From NCBI GenBank assembly GCA_030065575.1, contig JASJDZ010000004.1, positions 79,115-143,114 on the forward strand: DNA of 64,000 nt, in the 5' to 3' direction. Shown piece by piece: positions 21,179 to 29,202 of the stretch (positions are counted from its first letter, which is position 1; each line of letters begins with the position of its first letter). The notes beneath the pieces were generated by a model. The model was not told the origin of the DNA. It saw nothing but the letters and a program-made list of their open reading frames with translations, and ran no database searches. This DNA comes from Acidimicrobiia bacterium. Lineage in GTDB: Bacteria > Actinomycetota > Acidimicrobiia > Spongiisociales > UBA5794. The position numbers were made by a program, and so were the translations under genes.

Positions 21179-21838
21179 ATGCCGATAGGCAAAGTGATGA
21201 GTGCGCTCGATTCCATCAAACCAGAGACGACAGTCGAGGAAATTCGCGGGGAAGCGATTGCCCAGCTCAAGTCGGCGCGGGAGCTCGCCAAGAAGGTGCG
21301 AGCAGAGGCCGTCAGCGAGCTGGAGGATGCGCGTTCCCGGGTACGTCGCATCGCTCTGCGTGAGGAGGAGATGGCTGAGCGATGGGCAAAGCTGCTCGAG
21401 GCCGAGAATCAGATGAAGGTCTCGTCCTCACCTCTCCCCGGGTCCGCCGCCCCAGATGACATCGTCCGAGAAGCGCAGCGCGAGGCTGCCGCAATCATCG
21501 AGCGGGCTCATACAGAAGCGCGCGGCATCCGGGAGGACGCAATGCGTCTGCTTGCGGTCGCCGAAGGCGAGAAGGCTGAGTCGCGCGAAATCGCCCAGAG
21601 CGAAACCGAGCGGGCAATGATCGAGGCACAGGAGCTGCGCTCGCAGGCTGAGGAGGAGGCAGAGCGCCTCCGCCGCGATGCGGAACGTCTCTCGGGGAGC
21701 GGCGACACGAGCATCTACTCCAAGCGGCGAGGCAGGAAGCTGCCGCGCATCGGTGAGAGCGCCAACCATCTGCTCTCTGAGATGTCCGATCTCCGGGCCA
21801 AGTCAAACGAAGACGACGAGAACCGTCAGGTCGTCTGA
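21179..21838 (+). CDS. Coiled-coil protein of unknown function, DivIVA/ATPase-b-like
   Basis: The 219-residue protein is mainly two long charged coiled coils (about residues 10-80 and 95-175: AIAQLKSARELAKKVRAEAV, REAAAIIERAHTEARGIRED) and lacks a TM segment. The Ala/Glu/Arg heptad pattern resembles cell-division scaffold proteins such as DivIVA, or ATPase b subunits, but I see no DivIVA membrane-binding head. A second ATG six codons in is an equally plausible start. The 46-bp repeat copy B follows. Confidence 0.65.
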   Translation: MPIGKVMSALDSIKPETTVEEIRGEAIAQLKSARELAKKVRAEAVSELEDARSRVRRIALREEEMAERWAKLLEAENQMKVSSSPLPGSAAPDDIVREAQREAAAIIERAHTEARGIREDAMRLLAVAEGEKAESREIAQSETERAMIEAQELRSQAEEEAERLRRDAERLSGSGDTSIYSKRRGRKLPRIGESANHLLSEMSDLRAKSNEDDENRQVV

Positions 21839-21856
21839 GTAGTCCCCAGTATCGAA

Positions 21857-21902
21857 GTCCTGCGTAGATTCCGGCGCCATTACGCCGCGTGCTACGCCAG
21901 AC
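21857..21902. repeat. 46-bp palindromic repeat, copy B
   Basis: Same length as copies A and C. The right end TACGCCAGAC (21893-21902) is identical, whereas the left arm (starting GTCCTGCGTA) differs at two bases, so this copy is partly decayed. It lies between the convergent genes ending at 21838 and 21909. Confidence 0.7.
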
Positions 21903-21908
21903 GCATAG

Positions 21909-23276
21909 TTACCCCTCGCTCGCGGGCGGGGACGCGACCAGTTCGAAGAGCATGGCAGCGGGAGAATCGGCGATGCGCACCACCTTCATCTCGATTCCGT
22001 ACCACTGGACACCGCTCTTGGTCTGGTTGTTGAGCCAGGCAAGGGCCTGCAGCTGCTCATCGAGGAACTTGGCCGATACCAGGGCAACAGTGGCTGCCCC
22101 TGATGATGCGGCCATACCAAGGGCCCGTCCCAGATCCGAGTCCTCGGCAGTTGCGCTCTGCGACGACACCACGACAACGTCATCCCCCGTGTCATCACGA
22201 CCGACAACGCCGGTTGCGCTCTTGGTGGTGAACTGGCGAGCTTCGGACAAGCCGGCATCCAAGCCGAGCACATCCCCAAGTTGACGAGAGTGTGCGAGGA
22301 ACCAGGGAGCGAAGTCCTCGGCACCTTCCGCCCACACGCTCTCTGGATCCACCAGTTCCAGTGTTCCGAAGTCCATCATCACCCTTCCTTGCTGGCTGTC
22401 TCGCTGCGGCTGCGCGGCCGCGGCAACGGGTTCCTGCTCAATCGGTTCGGCTTCTACGTCGGCCGGGCTCCAGGTCGTCTCTGCCGCGTCGGCCGCGGGC
22501 TCGTCGGCGGGAGCCATTGCATCAACCTCAGGGGCACCTTCCTCGGGCGGCACCGAGTCGGGCACGATTGCCTCCGGCTCGGACGCGGCGACAACAGCGC
22601 CATCGGCCGGCGGCACGGAGTCCACGATCGGAGGCAAGGCAGCGTCCGCCGGCGCAGGCACATCTCCGCCGGACTGCGCAGCTGCTTCGAGAGCCATAGC
22701 TTCGATGTTTGCCTCCGCCTCGCCCCACGATTGCTCAGCCCCCGGCAGGGCACTCTCGGCAAGGCCTTCGGAGACACCGTTGTATGCGTCCCACGGCGAC
22801 GGGGCGACACTGACTGGATCTCCACCAACTTTGGTTCCCGAGGTCGTCCCCGCGTCGGTGATCTCAGGTCGTTCCTCGTCCGCTTCGTCGGAAGCGACCT
22901 CCGCCGGGTCGGAAACGAGCTCGGGATTGGCGTCTGGCTCGGGGGTACCCGCAGATACTTGGGCTTCAGAATCCCCGGGGAACGACTGGCCAACCTCAGT
23001 GACCGGCTCATCATCGGCGGCAATAGCGCCGGTCGTTTCGATTCGGGCCACAGACTGCTCGACTTCCACGACTCGAGCTGCATGCAAGATGTCACCGCTG
23101 GTGATTCGACCACCCTCACCTGAGCCCTCGATCATGTTCACATCAATCAGCCCGCTCTCAACGAGCCGTCGGGCGCGGGGAGACAGATCCTCGAGAACGA
23201 GGTGCGGCGGCAGGCCGGAGGACTCTCCCTCGTTTCTGTATGAGCTCTTGCGTCGACGCGAGCGTCTCCGAGCCAC
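21909..23276 (-). CDS. Fusion of E3-binding-like domain, long acidic linker and degenerate nuclease-like domain
   Basis: The 455-residue protein has three parts. Residues about 28-66 (LSPRARRLVESGLID, then EGSGEGGRITSGDIL) resemble the peripheral-subunit/E3-binding fold of dehydrogenase complexes. Residues about 70-295 are a Pro/Ala/Glu/Asp-rich low-complexity linker. Residues about 300-455 (DFAPWFLAHSRQLGDVLGLD, LGRALGMAASSGAATVALVS, LDEQLQALAWLNNQTKSGVQ) resemble the N-terminal PD-(D/E)XK-like domain of DUF4268-type proteins, but the usual acidic catalytic motif is replaced by VVVVSSQSAT, so nuclease activity is unlikely. GTG start with GAGGAGG eight bases upstream. Function unknown; family calls are by eye. 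Confidence 0.6.
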   Translation of the reverse strand: MARRRSRRRKSSYRNEGESSGLPPHLVLEDLSPRARRLVESGLIDVNMIEGSGEGGRITSGDILHAARVVEVEQSVARIETTGAIAADDEPVTEVGQSFPGDSEAQVSAGTPEPDANPELVSDPAEVASDEADEERPEITDAGTTSGTKVGGDPVSVAPSPWDAYNGVSEGLAESALPGAEQSWGEAEANIEAMALEAAAQSGGDVPAPADAALPPIVDSVPPADGAVVAASEPEAIVPDSVPPEEGAPEVDAMAPADEPAADAAETTWSPADVEAEPIEQEPVAAAAQPQRDSQQGRVMMDFGTLELVDPESVWAEGAEDFAPWFLAHSRQLGDVLGLDAGLSEARQFTTKSATGVVGRDDTGDDVVVVSSQSATAEDSDLGRALGMAASSGAATVALVSAKFLDEQLQALAWLNNQTKSGVQWYGIEMKVVRIADSPAAMLFELVASPPASEG

Positions 23277-23451
23277 GACAACGCCTCCTCGGGTCGGGGG
23301 GACTAGTGCCTGTACTCACTCTCGAATCGGACGATGAGACGGCCGCCTTGAGCAGTCTGTTGGCGTCCCTCCCCCTTCGTTCTACGTTGCAGTTGACCGC
23401 GGCGCCGCAGCATCGGAGCCAACCTCTGGATATCCCTGCCGGAGTGGCCGA

Positions 23452-23577
23452 TCAAGCGGCCCTTGCGACCTCGTTGCCCCGGCACACGGCACAGGCGGAA
23501 TCGGGGCAGCGCTCCACTACGGTGAAGCTGAACCCGGCTGCAGCAAGCAACTCTTCAATGCTCATCTTGTCTTCCAT
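23452..23577 (-). CDS. Small cysteine-rich protein (41 residues)
   Basis: This short frame encodes MEDKMSIEELLAAAGFSF, then a segment with three cysteines, ERCPDSACAVCRGNE, and a stop. The spacing C-x4-C-x2-C could help bind zinc or an Fe-S cluster with a partner protein. An ATG at 23565 (37 residues) has GGAAG five bases upstream and may be the real start. It is 175 bases upstream of, and co-oriented with, the fusion gene at 21909. A coding role rests on sensible composition and a possible SD only. Confidence 0.45.
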   Translation of the reverse strand: MEDKMSIEELLAAAGFSFTVVERCPDSACAVCRGNEVARAA

Positions 23578-23673
23578 ATCGACAACGTATCAACCGAGTG
23601 TGACAAAAAAGCCCGGGGCCTCGAGATCCGCAGGAGGAGGAAGCTGGCAAGTGGTTTCTGCTTAGATCCGCAC

Positions 23674-24633
23674 ATGGCCCCACTAGACATTGCCGCCATC
23701 CGACAGGCCCGCATCCGGATCGCCCGCTACGTGCGACGCACCCCGCTCGAGAGGAGCACGACCCTCAGCCGCCTGCTCGGCACCAACATCTATCTGAAGT
23801 ATGAGCTCTTCCAGACCTCCGGTTCCTTCAAGCCCCGCGGCGCCTTCAACACGATGCTGGCGTTGAGCGATGCGGAGAGAGCAGCCGGCGTTGTTGGAGT
23901 CAGCGGGGGCAATTTCGCCCAGGGAATGGCATATGCGGGACAGGTCCTAGGTGTGGACACACTCGTATTGATGCCCGAGACCACCCCCGGCAACTACATC
24001 GCCGCAACTCGCGGGTACGGCGCGGCCATCGAGTTCGAGCCAAGCATCGACACTCTCTTCGCTGCGGCCGAAAGGAAGGCTGCACAGGGACGGACCTTGA
24101 TGCACCCGTTCGACCACCTCGACATGATGGCCGGCAACGGAACCGTCGGGCTCGAGATAATCGAAGATGTACCCAACATCACCGACGTCTTCGTAAGCGT
24201 CGGTGGGGGCGGCCTGCTCTCGGGAGTTCTCACCGCCGTCAAGGGGCTGCGTCCCGACGCGAGGGTATGGGCTGTAGAAACCGCGGGGGCAGATGTGCTG
24301 GCCAGGTCTATCGCAGCCGGAGAGCAGATTCGGATGACACCAATCTCGCGGGCCAAGACGCTCGGATCACCCTATGCAGCCGCGACCGCCATCGAGTTGG
24401 CCAACCAGTTGGCGGCCCCTCCCATCGTCGTCTCGGACCGTGAGGCTTACTTCGCTATGCGCACCATCATCGAGCGAGCCAAGGTGGTGCCGGAACTGGC
24501 GGCGTCATGCACGCTCGCTGCCGCCGAGACTGTGGCCGACCGATTCGGGCCCGACGATCACGTTGTACTGCTCCTCTGTGGCGGCAATGTATCGCCGGCA
24601 GACATCGCCGCCATGGAGAACGAGTTCGGGTAG
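23674..24633 (+). CDS. Threonine/serine dehydratase-like PLP enzyme
   Basis: The 319 residues match fold-type II PLP enzymes: FQTSGSFKPRGAFNTML with Lys53 as the Schiff-base residue, VGVSGGNFAQGMAYAG, GGGGLLSG for the phosphate site, and VVLLLCGGNVSP near the end. At 319 residues it lacks the C-terminal ACT domain of biosynthetic IlvA, so a catabolic threonine/serine dehydratase or racemase role is likely. An array of hairpins begins 27 bases after the stop. Confidence 0.9.
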   Translation: MAPLDIAAIRQARIRIARYVRRTPLERSTTLSRLLGTNIYLKYELFQTSGSFKPRGAFNTMLALSDAERAAGVVGVSGGNFAQGMAYAGQVLGVDTLVLMPETTPGNYIAATRGYGAAIEFEPSIDTLFAAAERKAAQGRTLMHPFDHLDMMAGNGTVGLEIIEDVPNITDVFVSVGGGGLLSGVLTAVKGLRPDARVWAVETAGADVLARSIAAGEQIRMTPISRAKTLGSPYAAATAIELANQLAAPPIVVSDREAYFAMRTIIERAKVVPELAASCTLAAAETVADRFGPDDHVVLLLCGGNVSPADIAAMENEFG

Positions 24634-24660
24634 GACCTCAGTACCCCCGGCACTTCGGCC

Positions 24661-24812
24661 CGAGTTCGATCGCATCGAACTCGAACCTGCCTTAGCAGGC
24701 CGAGTTCCCGTCGCCCTGCAGTTGCGAAGCAACTGCCAAGGAACTCACGCAGTGAGTTCCCCCCTACCCCCGCACTTCGTGCGGCGGTACTTTCCCCCCG
24801 CTGCGCGGGGGG
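24661..24812. repeat. Array of short hairpins with 3-nt loops
   Basis: Five hairpins have exactly 3-nt loops: 24661-24683 (10-bp stem, loop CGC), 24718-24736 (8 bp, GAA), 24740-24760 (9 bp, GCA), 24770-24784 (6 bp, TTC), 24794-24812 (8 bp, TGC). A weaker one (24686-24699, loop CTTA) lies between the first two. Read on one strand or the other, four loops are GNA closed by C-G (GAA or GCA), the type known for very stable DNA mini-hairpins; the second contains GCGAAGC. A third CGAGTTC at 24701-24707 could pair with the right arm of the first hairpin. The array fills the convergent gap between the dehydratase and the ABC ATPase. Confidence 0.85.
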
Positions 24813-24828
24813 ACTGACATTCCGGTAC

Positions 24829-25584
24829 CTATTCGACTTCGATTGCCCTGAGGAACTTCTTTGTCCGGTCGTGCTCGGGGTTGCGCAGCACTTGCTCTGG
24901 TGGACCCTGCTCGACAATCACACCGCCGTCCATGAAGACAACGCGATCGGCGACCTGAAGTGCAAAAGTCATCTCGTGGGTGACGACCAGCATCGTCATG
25001 CCGTCATCGGCGAGCTCGCGCATCACGTCCAAAACCTCACCGATCAGCTCGGGATCGAGCGCCGACGTCGGCTCGTCGAAGAGCATCATGTCCGGGTTCA
25101 TGCAGAGGGCCCGGGCGATGGCAACACGTTGCTGCTGTCCACCCGACAGCCGGGAAGGATGCTCGTTGATCTTCTCGCTGAGCCCGACTCGAGCCAGCAT
25201 CTCCTCAGCGATCCGAGTGGCCTCATCGGTGGCTCGCCCGAGCACCCTTCGCTGGGCGATGCGCAGATTGCGTAGCACTGTTAGGTGCGGGAACAGGTTG
25301 AACTGCTGGAACACCATCCCGATCCTGGTGCGTACCGAATCAACGTCGGTCTCCGGATCGGTGATGTCGATGCCCTCGATGAGAACCGTGCCCGCCGTCG
25401 GTTCCTCGAGTTTGTTCACGCAGCGCAGCAGCGTTGACTTGCCGGATCCAGATGGTCCGATGAGGCAAACGACCTCACCGGCCTGCACGTCGAAGTCGAT
25501 TCCCCGCAGCACCTCCAACTCGCCGAAGTACTTGTGCAGGTCACGAATCTGGATAGGGGGTGCAGTGGTGTTGCGCTCAGTCAT
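24829..25584 (-). CDS. Polar amino-acid ABC transporter ATPase
   Basis: The 251-residue ATPase energises the transporter formed with the next two genes. It has Walker [10 protein letters not shown], the Q-loop, signature [15 protein letters not shown], Walker [15 protein letters not shown], and switch His in [10 protein letters not shown]. The family is GlnQ/HisP-like by length and D-loop. Its ATG overlaps the permease stop by four bases. Confidence 0.96.
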   Translation of the reverse strand: MTERNTTAPPIQIRDLHKYFGELEVLRGIDFDVQAGEVVCLIGPSGSGKSTLLRCVNKLEEPTAGTVLIEGIDITDPETDVDSVRTRIGMVFQQFNLFPHLTVLRNLRIAQRRVLGRATDEATRIAEEMLARVGLSEKINEHPSRLSGGQQQRVAIARALCMNPDMMLFDEPTSALDPELIGEVLDVMRELADDGMTMLVVTHEMTFALQVADRVVFMDGGVIVEQGPPEQVLRNPEHDRTKKFLRAIEVE

Positions 25585-26369
25585 CGTGCTGCCGCCGTCC
25601 TCTTCTCGAGCCGCGCCACGAGATAGGTGAGCGGCAAGGTGATAGCCAGGTAGACCATGGCGATCACGATCAAGGGGGTACCGTTAAATTTGCTGTTCAT
25701 CAGATCTCGTCCGAACTTCGTCAGCTCCTTGGTCGCCGGTGTCGTGCCTAGAACGAAGAAGAGCGAAGTGTCCTTGATCAACAGCACCAGCTCGTTCGTG
25801 AGCGGCGGAACGATGATCCTGAATGCCTGGGGCAGGACGATGTACGTCATCGCCTTCCCCCAGCTCATGCCGAGCGACCGGGCCGCCTCCATCTGACCGC
25901 GAGGCACCGCCTCGATCCCGGCCCGGATGGTTTCGGCCATATACGCCGCCGCAACAATCCCGAGCCCGATCGTGCCCTGACCCAACGCACCGCCGGGAAT
26001 ACTCACGCCGGGGAACGCAATGGGAATCGCAAAGGCAACGAAGATGATGGTGACCAACGCCGGGAGACCGCGAAAGAGCTCGATGTAGGTGATGGCGAGC
26101 CAGCGGTACGGCTTTATCGTCGATAGCTTCATCAACGCCAAGGCGAGCGCCAGCACCAGCCCGAAGGCGAAAGCCAGCGCGGTGTACATGATCGTGTTGC
26201 GCGCTGCAATCGTGATCACCTCGGGGAACATGTCGCGCGCAATCTCGAGATTGAAGAACGAGCGCCCGATGCTCTCCCAGTTGGCAAATAGGGCGAACCC
26301 AAGGACCACGAGGATCAGAATCCCGTACAGCGAGTACCTGATCACCTTTTGTCGTGTTGATCTCTTCAT
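25581..26369 (-). CDS. Polar amino-acid ABC transporter permease
   Basis: The 262-residue permease has about five TM segments and the HisM-type motif [20 protein letters not shown], followed by the EAA loop [19 protein letters not shown] that docks on the ATPase. Start: an ATG at 26369 ([12 protein letters not shown]) is preferred, with GGGTGG close upstream, over one at 26390 that falls inside the intercistronic hairpin region. Confidence 0.94.
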   Translation of the reverse strand: MKRSTRQKVIRYSLYGILILVVLGFALFANWESIGRSFFNLEIARDMFPEVITIAARNTIMYTALAFAFGLVLALALALMKLSTIKPYRWLAITYIELFRGLPALVTIIFVAFAIPIAFPGVSIPGGALGQGTIGLGIVAAAYMAETIRAGIEAVPRGQMEAARSLGMSWGKAMTYIVLPQAFRIIVPPLTNELVLLIKDTSLFFVLGTTPATKELTKFGRDLMNSKFNGTPLIVIAMVYLAITLPLTYLVARLEKRTAAAR

Positions 26370-26390
26370 TACCACCCGCCCTCCATGCAA

Positions 26391-26418
26391 TGAGGGAGAC
26401 CCTAGCGGGTCTCCCTCA
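26391..26418 (-). other. Intercistronic hairpin between binding protein and permease
   Basis: A 12-bp perfect stem (outer TGAGGGAGACCC and its complement) closes a TAGC loop between the binding-protein stop (26445) and the permease start. No T-run follows on the minus strand. Such structures usually stabilise the upstream mRNA so that the binding protein exceeds the membrane subunits. Confidence 0.6.
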
Positions 26419-26444
26419 GCGAATGTCTAGCTAGCGGATGGCCT

Positions 26445-27212
26445 TTAGCCAAACCACCTGGCGAAGATGTCGTCGTAGGTGCCGTTGTCCTTGATGGTGG
26501 CGATAGCGTCGTTGACCGCCTCCCACAAAGCTTCCTTGCCCTCTTCCCTCACCGCAAAGCCGTACTGCTCACCGGTGGTGAAGGTTTCAACAACGGTGAC
26601 CGTTGCATCCTGGGTGCTCCGGTAGCCGTTGACCGGAAGATCCTGCAGGATTCCTTCGATACTCCCTGCCTCGAGAGCGATGAACAGCTCACCACCGTTC
26701 TCGAAGGAGACAATCTCGGCACCCGGGTTGTTGTCCTGCGCATACGCCTCACCTGTCGTGCCGGACTGCACGCCGAGGTTCCTACCGGCGAAGTCACTCA
26801 GGCTGGTCAACCCGGAATCGCCCTTGACCAGAAGCGACTGGTCGGCGTCGAAATAGGGCGACGTGAAGTCGATCGCTTCCTCACGCTCGGGGGTGATTGT
26901 GATCGCAGAGGCCGCAATGTCGCACTGATTGGCCGCCATTGCACTACCGCTGGTGATGGCCGTGAAACCGGTGCTCACAAACTCCATCTCGAGGTCGAGC
27001 TCATCGGCAATGGCCTGCATCACGTCGTAGTCGAAGCCCGTGTATTGGCCGTCGACTTCGAACTCAAAGGGTTCGTACGGAATCTCCGAGCAGACGGTCA
27101 GCTTGTCGGCCGCGACGAGGTCGAACTCACCCGTGTCTCCGTCGCCACCGCATGCTGCGGCAATCAGAGCAAGAGCGAGAGCAAGCGCGGACAGATAAGT
27201 AAGTCTCTTCAT
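26445..27212 (-). CDS. Amino-acid ABC transporter substrate-binding lipoprotein
   Basis: The 255-residue product has a lipoprotein signal (MKRLTYLSALALALALIAAA then Cys) and an SBP family 3 domain: KLTVCSEIPYEPFEF, YTGFDYDVMQAIADEL, NQCDIAASAITITPEREEAI, GRNLGVQSGTTGEAYAQ. It delivers a polar amino acid to the permease/ATPase pair downstream. The ATG at 27212 has GGAGGA a few bases upstream; a longer frame to 27323 lacks a signal peptide. It is divergent from an ArsR gene. Confidence 0.95.
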   Translation of the reverse strand: MKRLTYLSALALALALIAAACGGDGDTGEFDLVAADKLTVCSEIPYEPFEFEVDGQYTGFDYDVMQAIADELDLEMEFVSTGFTAITSGSAMAANQCDIAASAITITPEREEAIDFTSPYFDADQSLLVKGDSGLTSLSDFAGRNLGVQSGTTGEAYAQDNNPGAEIVSFENGGELFIALEAGSIEGILQDLPVNGYRSTQDATVTVVETFTTGEQYGFAVREEGKEALWEAVNDAIATIKDNGTYDDIFARWFG

Positions 27213-27335
27213 TCCTAATCCTCCTGTATCCCGGCCGGCCCGGCCAGCCGTGCGATTCACCTTAGGCCGCATACGCCTTCGGGGGCGACTCGACAGCAGC
27301 TCCAGGTCCGTTGCCACCGACATCTACTGCGGAAT

Positions 27336-27364
27336 TTGCACTGGCGCTTCCGGCGCCGCAATAT
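27336..27364 (+). promoter_or_regulatory. Predicted promoter of the leaderless arsR-type gene
   Basis: TTGCAC (27336-27341) and CAATAT (27359-27364) are spaced by 17 bases. The expected start of transcription is 27371, which is the A of the ATG, so the mRNA would have no leader. A GGCGC/GCGCC pair lies in the spacer and could be an operator. Confidence 0.5.
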
Positions 27365-27370
27365 GGGGCC

Positions 27371-27682
27371 ATGAGTTCCGTGGAACGCGAGATGACTCGC
27401 CTGCATGCCCATGTCTGCAAGGGATTGGCCGACCCCAAACGGCTGATGATCATCGACGCCCTGCGGGACGGCGAAGTCACCGTCACCGAACTCGTTGACT
27501 CTCTCGAAATCCCTCAGGCCAACGTCTCCCAGCATCTAGCGGTGCTCCGCGACAAAGGTTTGGTCAAGTTCCGGCGCGACGGACAGTGGGCCTACTACTC
27601 GCTCACGTCATCGAAGATCATCCAGGCCGTCGATCTGCTTCGTGCCGTCATGCATGAACAGCTCGGGGCAGCCGCCGAGTAG
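27371..27682 (+). CDS. ArsR-family transcriptional regulator
   Basis: The 103-residue protein is a winged helix of the ArsR type: VCKGLADPKRLMIIDALRDG, VTELVDSLEIPQANVSQHLA (recognition helix), VLRDKGLVKFRRDGQWAYYS (wing). The usual metal-binding ELCVCDL is absent and replaced by VTELVDS, so it probably does not sense metals through that site. The start chosen, ATG 27371, agrees with the predicted leaderless promoter and there is no SD. It could control the divergent ABC transporter. Confidence 0.92.
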   Translation: MSSVEREMTRLHAHVCKGLADPKRLMIIDALRDGEVTVTELVDSLEIPQANVSQHLAVLRDKGLVKFRRDGQWAYYSLTSSKIIQAVDLLRAVMHEQLGAAAE

Positions 27683-27698
27683 CCGCATCTGATGTAAC

Positions 27699-27728
27699 GA
27701 CAACGGCCGCCTTTCGGCGGCCGTTGTC
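27699..27728. terminator. Bidirectional terminator hairpin
   Basis: A perfect 13-bp stem (GACAACGGCCGCC and complement) with a TTTC loop lies between the arsR-type stop (27682) and the convergent gene's stop (27749). It could end transcripts from either side. Confidence 0.65.
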
Positions 27729-27748
27729 ACGTAAGGGCGAAGACCTCC

Positions 27749-28528
27749 CTAGCTGATCGGGTCGATCGGAGCGGCTTCCACGGCTGCAGCCGCGGCGTTG
27801 GCCTTGCGACGCCTCATCGCAACGACCCCAATGCCGGCAACCGCTGCCGCAGCAACTGCGGCTCCACCGAGCAGCATCGCCGAACTGCCACCGCCAACCG
27901 TGGAAACGGCTTCGAACGATCCGCCCTCATCGGTCAGATCAACCTCCCAGGTCAGGGTGTTCCCGTTGACCGAAGTGGCGTTGTTCGCTCCGATAGTTCC
28001 CGGCAGCGTCAGGTTGAACCTGATCTCAAACAGATCGCCAAGGATGCTCGACATATCCATGCCGGAGAGCATTTCGTCTCCGCCCGACTCACTCAGGGCA
28101 TCGCCGAGCCCGTCGCTGACGCCCGAAGCATCGGCTTCAAACCGGAACTCGTCGCCGTCACGGGTGAGCCCAAAATCGGACAGGAAATCTCCGCCGACAC
28201 CCACGTCGGCGCCCTCGCCCAGCCCACCAAGCTTGGCTTCCAGGTCTTCAAATGAGGAGTAGTCGGTTGAGATCCGCATCCCCTCGAACCCGTCCTCGGT
28301 GACCTCTTCGACAGTCCAACCCTCGGGAGCACTCCCGAGTGCCTCGGTGAAGTCCATCTCCTCGGCGCCGCCCTGCGCCATCAGTTCCTGGAATTCCTCA
28401 TCAAATCCCATGAACAGGGCAAACGACCCGGATTCGTCCTCGTTGACGACGAGATCGACGTCCAACCTGATGGTGCACGCAGACAAGACAAGCGTGAGTA
28501 GCAAGAAGAAGGGGACATAGCGTTTCAC
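27749..28528 (-). CDS. LppM-like lipoprotein
   Basis: The 259-residue protein starts at GTG 28528 (GGGAG seven bases upstream) with a lipobox (FFLLLTLVLSACTIRL), a large acidic extracytoplasmic domain (DVDLVVNEDESGSFALFMGF, FEDLEAKLGGLG), a C-terminal TM helix and an RRRK stop-transfer. This two-anchor plan and the opening strands match LppM/DUF3153, whose mycobacterial member binds phosphatidylinositol mannosides. A role in lipid or lipoglycan handling is inferred. Confidence 0.75.
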   Translation of the reverse strand: MKRYVPFFLLLTLVLSACTIRLDVDLVVNEDESGSFALFMGFDEEFQELMAQGGAEEMDFTEALGSAPEGWTVEEVTEDGFEGMRISTDYSSFEDLEAKLGGLGEGADVGVGGDFLSDFGLTRDGDEFRFEADASGVSDGLGDALSESGGDEMLSGMDMSSILGDLFEIRFNLTLPGTIGANNATSVNGNTLTWEVDLTDEGGSFEAVSTVGGGSSAMLLGGAAVAAAAVAGIGVVAMRRRKANAAAAAVEAAPIDPIS

Positions 28529-28634
28529 TTCGTGACTCCCAATTTGGTGTACCGCCATTATCGACCTTCTCGGAGGTTTCTTGACACATCCCACACCGTT
28601 TCCGGGGAAATGGGATGGTCGATACCCTACGGAC

Positions 28635-29198
28635 ATGGAGAACACGATCGGTGCCGTACTTGCCGGCGGCAAGGGGACCCGTATGGGGGCAGACAAGGCG
28701 TTTGTCTCGTTTCGAGGCGCTCCGATGATCTCCCACGTGGCGGAATCGATTCGCCTGGCCGGTCTTCAGGTTCTTGTCGTCGGCAGGGAAATCGCAGAGT
28801 ACGAGTCGGTGCGCGATGCCGACAACCCCGGTGGCGGGCCGTTGGTCGGGCTGCTCACCGCCCTGCGTAGCACCGGGAGCGATGTCTTCCTGACGGCGGT
28901 AGACCAACCTCTCCTCCGGCCGGAGACCGTTCTCCGGCTGCTCGAGCAACCGGGAGATGCCGTGGTCCCGTTTCAGGCAGGACACCCCCAGGTCACTTGC
29001 TCGGTGTTCCGCGCTGCTTGCCTCGACAGAGCGGAAACGCTCGTTGCGTCCGGCGAAGGCAAGCTGCGCCTGCTCATCCATGAGGTGACTACAAACCAGA
29101 TCAACGAGAGCACCTGGACGTCCTGGGGTGAGGACGGGCGGTCCTGGCTCAGCCTCGATACACCTGATGCGGTGCAGCGCGCCGAGGCTCTACGCTGA
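28635..29198 (+). CDS. mobA: Molybdenum cofactor guanylyltransferase MobA
   Basis: The 187-residue nucleotidyltransferase opens with IGAVLAGGKGTRMGADKAFV, the MobA GTP-binding signature, and has VFLTAVDQPLLRPE as the metal-binding site. It attaches GMP to molybdopterin to make the bis-MGD form. No other molybdenum gene is visible here. The ATG at 28635 starts the recognisable domain; an in-frame TTG at 28581 is less likely. Confidence 0.85.
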   Translation: MENTIGAVLAGGKGTRMGADKAFVSFRGAPMISHVAESIRLAGLQVLVVGREIAEYESVRDADNPGGGPLVGLLTALRSTGSDVFLTAVDQPLLRPETVLRLLEQPGDAVVPFQAGHPQVTCSVFRAACLDRAETLVASGEGKLRLLIHEVTTNQINESTWTSWGEDGRSWLSLDTPDAVQRAEALR

Positions 29199-29202
29199 GC
29201 GA

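Noticed and set aside
22281..23123. Plus-strand open frame of 280 codons opposite the fusion gene
   Set aside because: It is antisense to the acidic Pro/Ala-rich linker, which gives an Arg-rich opposite frame by chance. The minus-strand gene has a good SD and recognisable domains.
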